Positions 1 to 8,750 of a stretch of DNA of 51,723 nucleotides are shown one piece after another. Origin of the DNA: an uncultured Erysipelotrichaceae bacterium (lineage in GTDB: Bacteria > Bacillota_I > Bacilli_A > Erysipelotrichales > Erysipelotrichaceae); the NCBI GenBank assembly GCA_944326795.1, contig CALVFJ010000009.1, positions 1 to 51,723 of the forward strand, given 5' to 3'. Below the pieces are notes generated by a model. It was given only the letters and a program-made list of their open reading frames with translations. It did no database searches and was not told where the DNA came from. Position numbers and translations under genes: made by a program. Within the stretch, counting starts at the first letter, position 1. Every line of letters starts with the position of its first letter.

Positions 1-60
1 TTACAAATGAACCTTACCGTTTTCAACCTACGGTATAAAGAAGGTTGATAGAAAGGAAAA

Positions 61-103
61 GGTATATTGTAGTGACTATTAGATGAGTCATTAACAATAT
101 ACC
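61..103. other. Long imperfect hairpin upstream of the TM2 gene
   Basis: Positions 61-70 (GGTATATTGT) are the exact reverse complement of 94-103. Inside them 71-77 pairs with 86-92 with one G-T pair, leaving a single bulged A at 93 and an 8-nt loop. That is about 17 base pairs. No T run follows, so it is not a normal terminator. It could be a leader structure or the end of an upstream unit. Bases 1-60 hold two short open frames ending at 38 and 48, which cannot be assigned to a gene. Confidence 0.5.
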
Positions 104-155
104 AGGAGAAGTTTGTACTATTGATCATAAAAGATAATGGTATAAAAAAGATTAT

Positions 156-401
156 ATGACAAATAATATGAATCAAAATATATATAATAATATTAGTGAA
201 AAAGATTGGTTAGTAACATTATTGCTGTGTATTTTCTGTGGTGGTATTGGAGTACATCGTTACTATGTAGGAAAAATTGGAACAGGAATTCTTTATACCT
301 TAACCCTTAGTTTTTTAGGTATTGGATGTCTTATTGATTTGATCATGATTCTCACTGGAAAGTTTACTGATAAGCAAGGAAGGTATATTCGTAAGAAGTA
401 A
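156..401 (+). CDS. TM2 domain membrane protein
   Basis: An 81-residue protein with the TM2 family layout: a polar N-terminus, a first membrane helix around residues 20-37, the family turn with G-x-H-R-Y-Y-x-G near residues 32-40, and a second helix around 43-66 ending in a basic tail. TM2 proteins are small inner-membrane proteins of mostly unknown role, often seen next to sensory or envelope genes. The ATG has no clear Shine-Dalgarno sequence. An extended -10-like TGGTATAAA lies at 138-146, so the mRNA may be nearly leaderless. A terminator follows, so the gene looks monocistronic. Family assignment is confident; function is unknown. Confidence 0.8.
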   Translation: MTNNMNQNIYNNISEKDWLVTLLLCIFCGGIGVHRYYVGKIGTGILYTLTLSFLGIGCLIDLIMILTGKFTDKQGRYIRKK

Positions 402-475
402 TTAAAAATAACGTTTAACAAATTAAGAAAGATAAGCTTATTATTTTACATAATTCTTAAATGGTGCATAAAATG

Positions 476-505
476 ATCAGATGGGTAAAAACCATCTGAT
501 TTTTA
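476..505 (+). terminator. Rho-independent terminator after the TM2 gene
   Basis: A nine-pair stem, ATCAGATGG (476-484) against CCATCTGAT (492-500), has a 7-nt loop and is followed by a T run. It lies 75 bp after the TM2 stop codon. Confidence 0.85.
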
Positions 506-535
506 TATGAAAACTTTTTAAATAAATACTAAAAA

Positions 536-580
536 CTACCCGCTACGGGTAGGGTAAAATATATAATATTGTGCTATATT
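536..580 (+). promoter_or_regulatory. Regulon motif copy 1: inverted repeat plus -10
   Basis: CTACCC (536-541), five bases, GGGTAG (547-552), then GGT, followed by exactly 19 nt and a -10-like TATATT (575-580). The same architecture recurs at 8669 and 20266. The repeat centre falls near -43 relative to a start site expected 7 nt after the -10, the usual place for a class II activator. No consensus -35 is present. The TACCC-N5-GGGTA core resembles sites bound by NarL/LuxR-type helix-turn-helix dimers. Which local regulator binds is inference. Confidence 0.75.
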
Positions 581-647
581 AAAAAATAATCATTTGTCTA
601 TCGCAAAAGTTAATGTGCTTGTTATGCGAATAAAGCATGATGGTTTG

Positions 648-656
648 TGATATAAT
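648..656 (+). promoter_or_regulatory. Extended -10 close to the solute-binding lipoprotein gene
   Basis: TGATATAAT is a TGn-extended -10 lying 21 bp before the ATG at 678, with the ribosome site AGAGGG at about 665-671. No good -35 is seen. It could give a second, constitutive start in addition to the motif-bearing promoter at 536-580. Confidence 0.45.
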
Positions 657-677
657 ACAAAAAAGAGGGATAAATCT

Positions 678-2042
678 ATGAAATATAGAAAAATAATAAT
701 TTTACTAATTTTCATGGTATTGGTTTGCTCAGGATGTTATGATACGATCAAAAATGAAGAAACACCAACAACCATTACCATTTGGCATGTATATGGTGGA
801 CAGACAGATTCTCCTCTTAATGATTTGATCGAGCAATTTAATCAAACAGTAGGTAAGGACAAAGGAATCAATGTTCAAGTTACTTCAGTATCTAATACCA
901 ATACGATACATGAATTAGTACTTGCTGCAGCTAATAAAGAGCCTGGAGCTTCAGAATTGCCGGATCTTTTTACATCATATCCAAAAACTGTCTTAGCTTT
1001 ACAGGATGATGATATATTGGTAGATTTTAAAGATTATTTTAGTGAAGAGGAACTTGCAGATTTTATTCCAACTTTTATTGAGGAGGGAATGATCGATGAA
1101 CGTTTGCTTATTCTTCCTATCGCCAAATCAACAGAAATCATGTTTATAAATAAGACCATATTTGATCGCTTTGCTCAAGATACTGGTGTAAGTATCGATG
1201 ATCTGAATACTTGGGAAGGATTATTTAAGACAGCTGAAATTTATGCCGAGTGGACCGATGGACAAACTCCAGATATTCCTGAAGATGCAAAAGCTATGTT
1301 TGTTCATGATTATTATTTTAATTATTTCCAAGTGGGGGCAAGATCTTTGCATGAAGACTTTTTTGATGATGATAAAATAATCTTTGATACAGCTTTTAAG
1401 CAAGCATGGGATCCATTAGCACAAGCAGCACTTAAAGGAGGTGTCTGGTTAAAGGGAGGGTATGCGACCGAATCTATAAGAACAGCAGGAAGCATCGTGA
1501 GCGTAGCTTCTTCAGCAAGCATCTTATACTATAGTGATTTTGTAACATATCCTGACAATACTTCGGAAGAAATTACTATTATTTCGCGACCATGCCCAAT
1601 ATTTGAGAATGGTGAAAAAATGGTGATGCAAAGAGGTGCTGGTATTTGCATGGTGAAATCTACTCCTGAACGTGAAGAAGCTGCTTCTATCTTCTTAAAG
1701 TGGTTGACAGAACCACAACAAAATGTTGAATTTGTTACTCAGGGTGGATATATGCCAGTCACTAGAACTGCATTTGAAGATGAGTTACCAAAGGCAATTG
1801 AAGCGCTAGATAGTGAAAAATATGCATCGCTTTATCAGGCTTATTTGGATACTCAAAAAAATTATGAGTTTTATGTACCTCCACAGATAGATACTTATCT
1901 GAGTCTTGAAACAACGTTTGAAAATAATATTAGGTCACAATTGTCATCTGGCAGACGTGATTATCTAGATGCTGATCAAACAAATCTAGAACAAATCAGC
2001 TCAGAGCGCTTTCAAATGTTACAGCAGATCATGGAGAGGTGA
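678..2042 (+). CDS. Extracellular solute-binding lipoprotein, sugar-type, with no transporter genes nearby
   Basis: A 454-residue lipoprotein. The signal peptide ends in the lipobox VCSGC, and the mature part begins a type I/II periplasmic-binding fold of the SBP_bac_1/8 kind, with TITIWHVYGG at about residue 32. Such proteins normally deliver sugars to ABC permeases, but no permease or ATPase gene adjoins. The next gene, 20 bp downstream, is a membrane-bound LuxR regulator with an outer domain, so I infer that this protein presents a ligand to a sensor rather than a transporter. Transcription probably starts at the motif promoter 536-580. The ligand cannot be read from the sequence. Confidence 0.8.
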   Translation: MKYRKIIILLIFMVLVCSGCYDTIKNEETPTTITIWHVYGGQTDSPLNDLIEQFNQTVGKDKGINVQVTSVSNTNTIHELVLAAANKEPGASELPDLFTSYPKTVLALQDDDILVDFKDYFSEEELADFIPTFIEEGMIDERLLILPIAKSTEIMFINKTIFDRFAQDTGVSIDDLNTWEGLFKTAEIYAEWTDGQTPDIPEDAKAMFVHDYYFNYFQVGARSLHEDFFDDDKIIFDTAFKQAWDPLAQAALKGGVWLKGGYATESIRTAGSIVSVASSASILYYSDFVTYPDNTSEEITIISRPCPIFENGEKMVMQRGAGICMVKSTPEREEAASIFLKWLTEPQQNVEFVTQGGYMPVTRTAFEDELPKAIEALDSEKYASLYQAYLDTQKNYEFYVPPQIDTYLSLETTFENNIRSQLSSGRRDYLDADQTNLEQISSERFQMLQQIMER

Positions 2043-2062
2043 TATGAGAAAGGAGGAACATC

Positions 2063-3655
2063 GTGCTTAAAAAACTAAAAGAAATAAGAGCTCTTAATGC
2101 TTTTGCGAAAAAGCAAAGCATAGGAATGCAAAGAAAATTGATGCTTTATTGGGTATCTATGATCTTGGTAGTTTTTAGCACGGTTATTTTCCTTTTATCG
2201 ATTGCTGGCGCGTTTTCTCAAGATGATAAGCAACTTCATGAAGTAATGAAATTATATCTTAAAAATACTCAAGATCACTTAGTTGATCATTTTGATAATA
2301 TTACTGCAAAGAGTTTAAATTTATCCAAAGAATTAAGTAGAGAGATTGAACTAGAATTATCTAAAGAAGGTGTTGATTTTGATGAAATCAACGATGATCC
2401 TCAACTTTTGCTACATTTGCAAGAAGTCATGTATCCTCTAGTGAATACAACTCTTCAAACTGCCGATTGTAATGGAGCATATGTGATCTTAAATGCAACG
2501 ATAAATACGGCTTTATCAGATGCAGTTAATTCACGAAGCGGAATTCATTTGCGTTATTCTAATTTAAGTTCAAGCAGTCCAGTTAGCCCGACTGTTGTAT
2601 ACTTTCGCGGTATTTCTGATATTGCTTTGCAAAAGAATTTGGAATTACATAATCGCTGGAATCTAGAATTTGATATTAGCCAGATTCCATTATGTTTTGA
2701 GATGATGAATGCAACTTTAGATCGGCCAGCAGAAAATTATTATTGGACAAAACGTATTAATTTGAAGGACACTTGGGAATCTTCCATGCTACTTAGCGTT
2801 CCTATCGTTAGTAGTGATGGTACGGTTTATGGGGTGTGTGGAGCAGAAATAAGTGCATTGTATTTTCAATTTTCTTACCCAATGGTGGAAGATAAATTTG
2901 GATCGGTAGTTACTGTATTAGCTCCTATTGAAGATAATCGTCTTGTATTAGCAAAAGGATTAGTTGGCAGTGTTAGTGGTACTTATTTAGATTCGCAAGA
3001 AAGCTTGGTTATCCATCAAGGTCGATATTTTAATGAATATGATACTGGTAACGGAAAATATATTGGTTTGCATAAAATTGTACCGATTTCAAATAGTGAA
3101 TTAGACGATACAGTTTGGGCTGTTGCGATAATGGTACCGCAAGATAGCTATGTTGCCTATATTGCAGATATAAAACAAAATTGGATAATTGCGGCAATGA
3201 TCTTATTATGTATATTGTTGGCTTTTTCCTTTTTCCTATCAAGAAGATTTGTCCGACCTATCACGGAAAGTCTAAAGCGATTCCAACAAGAAGAAATGCT
3301 TGAGCAAGCCATGTCTTCAGGGATTTCGGAAGTTGACGAACTTGCGGAATTCTTGAATGCAAGAGCTCGTAATCAAAGATTGGAACAAGGAGATCTTCCG
3401 CCAAATATTGCAGATTTGTTTGATCAATTTATCGAGCGTAAGCATTTGCTTACAACAGCGGAACGCAATATCCTTAGGTATTATATTGAGGGTCATGAAA
3501 TTGCAGATATTCCAGATCTTGCTTTTATCAGTATGAGTACGGTTCGTAAGCATAATCGTAATATATATGAAAAGTTGGGCGTTTCATCACGCGATGAATT
3601 AATGCTTTATATCGATCTTCTACGTCGTTGTGGAAGGTTAAATGAATTGTTATAA
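2063..3655 (+). CDS. Membrane-anchored one-component LuxR-type regulator
   Basis: A 530-residue protein starting at GTG 2063 behind AGGAGG. Residues about 29-50 form a first membrane helix and about 372-393 a second. The roughly 320 residues between them should lie outside the cell and look like a Cache-type ligand-binding domain. The C-terminal 65 residues are a LuxR/GerE helix-turn-helix with LTTAERNILRYY, the recognition segment MSTVRKHNRNIYEKLG and a final Leu-rich helix. No kinase or receiver is seen, so sensing and DNA binding appear joined in one membrane protein. It follows the solute-binding lipoprotein in an apparent two-gene operon closed by a terminator. It is one candidate for the protein that binds the three-copy motif. 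Confidence 0.75.
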   Translation: MLKKLKEIRALNAFAKKQSIGMQRKLMLYWVSMILVVFSTVIFLLSIAGAFSQDDKQLHEVMKLYLKNTQDHLVDHFDNITAKSLNLSKELSREIELELSKEGVDFDEINDDPQLLLHLQEVMYPLVNTTLQTADCNGAYVILNATINTALSDAVNSRSGIHLRYSNLSSSSPVSPTVVYFRGISDIALQKNLELHNRWNLEFDISQIPLCFEMMNATLDRPAENYYWTKRINLKDTWESSMLLSVPIVSSDGTVYGVCGAEISALYFQFSYPMVEDKFGSVVTVLAPIEDNRLVLAKGLVGSVSGTYLDSQESLVIHQGRYFNEYDTGNGKYIGLHKIVPISNSELDDTVWAVAIMVPQDSYVAYIADIKQNWIIAAMILLCILLAFSFFLSRRFVRPITESLKRFQQEEMLEQAMSSGISEVDELAEFLNARARNQRLEQGDLPPNIADLFDQFIERKHLLTTAERNILRYYIEGHEIADIPDLAFISMSTVRKHNRNIYEKLGVSSRDELMLYIDLLRRCGRLNELL

Positions 3656-3665
3656 AGGATATTAA

Positions 3666-3709
3666 AGATGTACAAGATGCTAATTTTACCATTTGTACAT
3701 CTTTTTTTT
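3666..3709 (+). terminator. Strong Rho-independent terminator
   Basis: A perfect 10-bp stem, AGATGTACAA (3666-3675) with TTGTACATCT (3693-3702), is followed by eight T residues. It separates the lipoprotein/LuxR pair from the following sensor operon. A weaker 7-bp hairpin (GATACTT/AAGTATC) lies just after it. Confidence 0.9.
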
Positions 3710-3805
3710 GTCCATAAGATACTTCTATAAAAAAAGTATCCTTTGGACCATATAATATTTCTTATTAATTATGTATATTAATTATAAAGAAAGGGGGAAT
3801 GAGCG

Positions 3806-4159
3806 ATGATGAATTTGCTGATCGATCATCTAGAAGATTGCTCTACTCCTAATTACTTTAGTTTCGCCATTCGCTGTGAAGTATGTGGAGAATTTTGGTA
3901 TAGCAACAGCATTCCTTTTTCTAAAGCAGGACAGGTTACAGATTATGTTGATAAAAAAGAGCTGTATGATGTACTTTATCAAAAAGAAAAACAACGTGCG
4001 CAATTAGCAGCAGCCAAGGAAGCTAGAGAACACTTTAGCCAATGTCCTATTTGTCGACGCTTGGTATGTGATTCTTGTTTTCTAATTTGTGATGAAATGG
4101 ATATGTGTAAAGAATGTGCCACGAGGATGAAGGAAGCAGGAGAACCTGTGATACCATGA
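3806..4159 (+). CDS. Small zinc-ribbon protein coupled to the 7TM sensor
   Basis: A 117-residue soluble protein with four cysteine pairs: CEVC near residue 25, CPIC near 79, CDSC near 87 and CKEC near 101. These should bind zinc as one or two ribbons or treble clefs. The middle is an Ala/Glu/Lys-rich helix. A strong ribosome site (AAAGGGGG) precedes the ATG. The stop codon overlaps the next start as ATGA (4156-4159), which implies translational coupling to the 7TM sensor and perhaps a physical link to it. I do not recognise a named family. A role as an adaptor or regulator is inference. Confidence 0.7.
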   Translation: MMNLLIDHLEDCSTPNYFSFAIRCEVCGEFWYSNSIPFSKAGQVTDYVDKKELYDVLYQKEKQRAQLAAAKEAREHFSQCPICRRLVCDSCFLICDEMDMCKECATRMKEAGEPVIP

Positions 4160-6579
4160 AAGCGCGTATTATATCGATTGTTTTATTGCTAGGATTGTTA
4201 TTTAGTGGTTGTACGATCTCACGCGAAACAAGATATCTGATCGTCAATGTTGAAGGCCTTGAAGAGTATAGTAAAACCTTACAAGATTATCTAGCAGGAT
4301 ATGAAATGGGCATAACAACAGATACTATTTATGCTGAGGTTGCAAAAGGTAATGCTGTAGCATGTTTTGATGTACAGGCAATCCCAGCAATAAATCAAGG
4401 TGTGGCAAATTATTGGTATCCACATGCTTTATCGACCGTTGTTATTGCGGTTGATAGAACGCAAACAGATGCTGTTATAACGGGATGGAAGAGTCTTTTA
4501 GATAGTAAGGAAATAGTGGGAATCAGCAGCAATTCTATCATTCGTGATATGCTAGTTATGGGCTCGATATCCTATGGCTTAGATCCAATAAGTCCTTCAA
4601 AAGATGATGTTTTGAATTTATTAAAAGAGTTAGAGAATAATGATAGATTTATGCTTGAGGATTCTAAGTCTCCTATTTTGCTCTGTTTGGATCATGAAGT
4701 TGTTGCTTGGAATAAAGCAGGTAGCAATTATGAGATAATCGTGCCTAAAGAAGGAACATTATCATTTCAAGTAGGTTTATTATCTGATATTCCTTTAACG
4801 ATAGATGAAGGATTTGATGATGCATTGTTAGCGGCTGAATTACCATTAGCAAACGGGTCATATCCAAAACAATATCCTGAAGGTTATCAATCAGCTCATA
4901 AGCTCAGTGATGAAGATTATAAGTGGTTTTTAAATGTAACAGATGATTGTAGCAGAGATCTAAGACGAAAAGTTTTTAAATCTCGACTATATACGACGGC
5001 TGATCTTCGTGAACATATCTTATTTGCTATAGGGATAATCGCAGCAATATTACTTTGGAAGGGTACGGTATATCATCGCATGATTCGCCCTAATGTCAGT
5101 AAGGTGGTAAGTATACTGTGCTGGTTGATGGTTGGATGGATAATGTTGCGATTGTTTAAATATCAACTAGTTACAGAGAATGAGCTATCTCGTTTGTGTT
5201 GGTATGGTTATTATATTTTTCAGCTAGCTTTACCTGTTACATTATTATATCTAACGGAAATAATGGATCAAGCTGAAGATGGATCGCATTCTTTGAATTT
5301 TATGTATATTCCTTTTACTATTTATATCTTATCGGTATTGTTGGTATTGACCAATGATTGGCATCAACTAGTATTTATTTTTGATCCTAATGGAAATTGG
5401 GCTAAAGATTATAGTTATGGTATTGGTTATTGGTTCATCATGATATTTTTTGTTTTGATTTTTATCCTTGCCATCATCAAACTTTTTTGTAAAGGTAGAA
5501 GAAGTAATTATGTTAAAGCTAAGGTTTTATTGCTTTTACTTTGTGGATTATTATTTTTATATATCATTGGTTATATATATCGTGTTCCTTTAGCATGGGA
5601 AAGTGATATTACTATTTTTATTTGTGTCATAGCTGTTATATTTTTCGAAACCGTTCTTCATACGGGATTGATTCCAGTAAATATACAATATCAAAGACTA
5701 TTTGCTAATGCCCCAATAGGTTTGAGCTTATTAGATGATAAGGGGAATATGGTTTTATCTTCCAAAGGAACACCACCTATTTCACGATCAATTTGGAAAC
5801 GATTATGTATAGATATGGATAAGCCGTTATTGCGTGATAATGATACACAATTACATGCCATTTCTATTCATGGTGGCATAGCTGTATGGCAGGAGAATCT
5901 TGCTGTTCTAAATAGAATTAGGAAAGAAATCAAGGAGGTTCAGATTCGACTTGAGACAGCCAATGCATTGCTCAAAGAAGAAGAGGAAGTTAAAAAGCGT
6001 TTGTTGCAAGCAGAAACAAATCGAAAGCTTTTTGAACATCTTGAACGTGATATGGAAAGTCGAATCAATGCTTTAGTTGAATTGGTTGATGGGCAATCGC
6101 AAATCAAACAGGCAAATGAATCTATTGCACTTATCATTTTGTGTCTTTGTCATATCAAGCGTAGGTGTAACTTATTTTTCTTGGCATGCCAAGGCAATAA
6201 GTTATTAGGTGAAGAATTAAGCGTTTATCTTGATGAACTGATTGAGCTGGCTAGCTATGATGGATTAAAAGTTTTGATTCGATGTGGACAAAGTGGTTTT
6301 ATAGGAATTAATAATGCTACCATTTGTTATGATTTTGCTTTTGAAACAATTACATGGGCCCTAAAGGACACTGCTTCTGTGTTGATGGGCTATCTTGAAA
6401 ATGATGATGGATGTTTGATGTTCCGTTTTCTTCCAGGAAGCGATCCAAATAAATGGTATTTTTCTGATGAATTAATAGCTGGGATATCTAAGGCTAATGG
6501 AAATATTGTATACAAAGATCTAGATGATGCAATTGGAATTTGTTTGGTTTTACCTTTAGGAGGTGAGATTGATGGCTGA
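4156..6579 (+). CDS. Lipobox-bearing PBP-like/7TM sensor with a kinase-like but apparently inactive C-terminus
   Basis: An 807-residue protein. I choose ATG 4156 because it gives a proper lipoprotein signal peptide ending LFSGC and an ATGA overlap with the preceding gene; an earlier in-frame ATG at 4114 would add 14 polar residues in front of it. Residues about 20-280 look like a periplasmic-binding-type sensor, 287-503 contain about seven membrane helices like the 7TM regions of sensor kinases, about 515-580 resemble a PAS domain, 580-660 are a charged coiled coil, and the rest has the length of a kinase core. I find no H-box histidine and no N- or G-box there, so it may be inactive. It overlaps a complete kinase gene and may be that kinase's input partner. 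Confidence 0.65.
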   Translation: MKARIISIVLLLGLLFSGCTISRETRYLIVNVEGLEEYSKTLQDYLAGYEMGITTDTIYAEVAKGNAVACFDVQAIPAINQGVANYWYPHALSTVVIAVDRTQTDAVITGWKSLLDSKEIVGISSNSIIRDMLVMGSISYGLDPISPSKDDVLNLLKELENNDRFMLEDSKSPILLCLDHEVVAWNKAGSNYEIIVPKEGTLSFQVGLLSDIPLTIDEGFDDALLAAELPLANGSYPKQYPEGYQSAHKLSDEDYKWFLNVTDDCSRDLRRKVFKSRLYTTADLREHILFAIGIIAAILLWKGTVYHRMIRPNVSKVVSILCWLMVGWIMLRLFKYQLVTENELSRLCWYGYYIFQLALPVTLLYLTEIMDQAEDGSHSLNFMYIPFTIYILSVLLVLTNDWHQLVFIFDPNGNWAKDYSYGIGYWFIMIFFVLIFILAIIKLFCKGRRSNYVKAKVLLLLLCGLLFLYIIGYIYRVPLAWESDITIFICVIAVIFFETVLHTGLIPVNIQYQRLFANAPIGLSLLDDKGNMVLSSKGTPPISRSIWKRLCIDMDKPLLRDNDTQLHAISIHGGIAVWQENLAVLNRIRKEIKEVQIRLETANALLKEEEEVKKRLLQAETNRKLFEHLERDMESRINALVELVDGQSQIKQANESIALIILCLCHIKRRCNLFFLACQGNKLLGEELSVYLDELIELASYDGLKVLIRCGQSGFIGINNATICYDFAFETITWALKDTASVLMGYLENDDGCLMFRFLPGSDPNKWYFSDELIAGISKANGNIVYKDLDDAIGICLVLPLGGEIDG

Positions 6580-8002
6580 GTTTTATTGCTTTCCTCACTG
6601 GATGCTTACGGCATTGGTAATGATAATAGCGCTGTGTATCATCATGCAAACGCAAACCATATCATATAGCATTAGAAGGTTACGGATTAGCTGGGTCCGT
6701 AGATTAGAAAACATGCTAGAATGTGCAATCTTGATAATATTATTTTTATTTGCTGCACTGTTAGCGCAAGTGCAGTATGCTTTGGATTGTCAATTTCTTG
6801 CGTATAGTGACTATATTGTTGCTAGACAAGTTGGATTTTTGCTGATTACGATAGTTGGTACCGTTACTGCTGTAGGAACAGAGCTAGTTTGGCCTTTATT
6901 GATCATTGCTGCATCTGCTGTTTTGTTACCGATGGCCGAAGATATTACAGGATCTTTTTATCCAATCTTATTTTTCATTAGTATCATGTTTTATCTGATT
7001 CGCAGTGTTCATATATGCTTTATTCGTCGTCTTGATATTCATACGAATATTTCTTCAGATTCTATCAAGGAAGCAATTGATAAGTTACGTACAGGTTTAT
7101 TGTTATATAACATTGATGGTGATATTTTGCTAAACAATCATCAAATGGATATCATTGCAAAGCAGATGATTGGCAAATCTTTGGAAAATGGTAAAAAATT
7201 TCAACAAGTTATTGAAAGTGATACATTTTTGAAAGATTGTACTAGAGAATATTTAGGAGGTCAACTAGTATTCCGTCTTTCTAATTCTACGGTATGGAAT
7301 ATTTCATTTTATGATATTCCAATGGGGCGAGATAAACTGATGTTACTTTGTGCTGATGATGTTACGCAACGTTGGGATGCAATGAAACATCTTGATGTTC
7401 AAAATCAACTATTACAAAAACGCGGAGAAGAATTACGTCATACGATAGAAAATCTGCAAGCAATTTGTGAAGCAGAAGAAATTGTGCGTAGTAAAGGTAA
7501 GATTCATGATATTTTGGGTCAACGCATTAGTTTGTTGCTTCGTGCTATTCGTGATGGGCAGCAACCGAATAAAGCAATGTTGATAGATTTTATACATAAT
7601 CTTCCTACAATATTTCGAGAAGAACAAGTATCGAGTCCAGCACAACGACTTAAAATGCTAAAGGATACTTTTCAAGGAATGGATGTGTTCGTGGAAATAC
7701 AAGGAGAATTACCTGAAGATGAAGAAGTAGCAGATAATTTTGTGAATATTGCGGCTGAGTGTGTAACCAATGCTGTAAGGCATGGATATGCCTCACACAT
7801 TCAGTTTCATTTTTTTCAGAATGATTGTTGGCGCATGAGTGTCACAGATAATGGCATAACACTTAGTAAACCAATTAGAGAAGGAGGAGGAATCAAAGAT
7901 ATGAGGCGAAGGATCGATCGTCTAGGGGGAACCTTAGAGCTTTATACAACCCCACGATTTAGCATACAAATTTTTGTTCCAAAGGAGGAAAAAAGAAAAT
8001 GA
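6572..8002 (+). CDS. NarL-type membrane histidine kinase
   Basis: A 476-residue kinase. ATG 6572 is chosen over GTG 6563 because AGGAGGTGA (6558-6566) sits 5 nt before it. It overlaps the end of the 7TM sensor gene. Residues about 10-150 carry five or six membrane helices, followed by a PAS-like segment and a coiled coil. The phosphorylated histidine should be H312 in IHDILGQR, typical of the HisKA_3 class. The ATPase domain shows the N-box ECVTNAVRHG, the G1 motif TDNG, and a G2-like GGGIKDMRRR before DRLGG. The stop overlaps the response regulator start (ATGA), so the two form a cognate pair. Confidence 0.85.
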   Translation: MAEFYCFPHWMLTALVMIIALCIIMQTQTISYSIRRLRISWVRRLENMLECAILIILFLFAALLAQVQYALDCQFLAYSDYIVARQVGFLLITIVGTVTAVGTELVWPLLIIAASAVLLPMAEDITGSFYPILFFISIMFYLIRSVHICFIRRLDIHTNISSDSIKEAIDKLRTGLLLYNIDGDILLNNHQMDIIAKQMIGKSLENGKKFQQVIESDTFLKDCTREYLGGQLVFRLSNSTVWNISFYDIPMGRDKLMLLCADDVTQRWDAMKHLDVQNQLLQKRGEELRHTIENLQAICEAEEIVRSKGKIHDILGQRISLLLRAIRDGQQPNKAMLIDFIHNLPTIFREEQVSSPAQRLKMLKDTFQGMDVFVEIQGELPEDEEVADNFVNIAAECVTNAVRHGYASHIQFHFFQNDCWRMSVTDNGITLSKPIREGGGIKDMRRRIDRLGGTLELYTTPRFSIQIFVPKEEKRK

Positions 8003-8616
8003 TCAAAGTTCTTATTGTAGAAGATCACGCATCGATGAGAGAATCATTGACTTTAGCATTAACAGCTACTGGGGAATTTATGATAGTTGGTGAAGTTACA
8101 AATGCTGATTATGCCCTTGATTATTGTGGCCGTTTACATCCTGACATGGTCTTGATGGATGTGTGTACAGAAGGAGGATCATCGGGGTTAAAAGCTGTAG
8201 AAGCAATCCGTAAATCTTTTCCTGATATAAAGATCATTGTTATGACCGCTTTTGATGAGATAACTTATATTCCACGTGCAAAAGCAGCAGGAGCTAACGG
8301 TTTTATTTATAAAAGCAAGAGCTTGAATTACTTTTTAGAGGTTGCCAGAGAAGTCATGGCTGGTGGTAGTATTTTTCCAGAGCCTAAGACCATTCCGGTA
8401 CCCCAAGGAGAAGCACCATTGACAGAACGAGAAATGGAAGTGCTAAGGTTGATGTGCAAACATATGACCAATAGAGAAATTGCTCAAGAATTATTTATAA
8501 GTGAAAATACCGTTAAGTATCATAAGATGAATATGTTAGGAAAGACTGGATTTTCCAAGGCTGTTGATCTAGCTTTCTATATGATTTCCAATGGTTGGAT
8601 CAACCCATTATATTAA
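7999..8616 (+). CDS. NarL/FixJ-family response regulator
   Basis: A 205-residue two-domain regulator. The receiver (about 1-120) has the acidic pair E8-D9, phospho-acceptor D54 in VLMDVC, T83 and K105. The C-terminus (about 138-200) is a LuxR-type helix-turn-helix with LTEREMEVLRLM and ISENTVKYHKMNML. It is the predicted partner of the kinase encoded directly upstream. The three nearby copies of a TACCC-N5-GGGTA inverted repeat fit the binding style of this family, so this is the leading candidate to control 536, 8669 and 20266. The gene ends the operon at a terminator. Confidence 0.88.
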   Translation: MIKVLIVEDHASMRESLTLALTATGEFMIVGEVTNADYALDYCGRLHPDMVLMDVCTEGGSSGLKAVEAIRKSFPDIKIIVMTAFDEITYIPRAKAAGANGFIYKSKSLNYFLEVAREVMAGGSIFPEPKTIPVPQGEAPLTEREMEVLRLMCKHMTNREIAQELFISENTVKYHKMNMLGKTGFSKAVDLAFYMISNGWINPLY

Positions 8617-8622
8617 ACAATT

Positions 8623-8658
8623 AATTCCACCCTTTAAAATTGGTGGAATTTTTATTTT
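8623..8658 (+). terminator. Terminator of the sensor-kinase operon
   Basis: AATTCCACC (8623-8631) pairs with GGTGGAATT (8642-8650), followed by a T-rich tract. It lies only 11 bp before the next motif-bearing promoter. Confidence 0.85.
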
Positions 8659-8668
8659 TGGATAAATA

Positions 8669-8713
8669 CTACCCATAGCGGGTAGGGTTAAATTGAATAA
8701 AAGCGGTTACAAT
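8669..8713 (+). promoter_or_regulatory. Regulon motif copy 2: inverted repeat plus -10
   Basis: CTACCC (8669-8674), five bases, GGGTAG (8680-8685) and GGT, then exactly 19 nt to TACAAT (8708-8713). No consensus -35. It should drive the receiver-like gene at 8751 and probably the long operon behind it. Geometry is identical to copies 1 and 3. Confidence 0.75.
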
Positions 8714-8750
8714 AAAATTACCAATATAGATTGAGCAAGGAGGTGGGTGT

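Noticed and set aside
4114-4155. Earlier in-frame ATG for the 7TM sensor
   Set aside because: It adds 14 polar residues before a perfect lipoprotein signal peptide and lies deep in the preceding gene. ATG 4156 gives an ATGA overlap.
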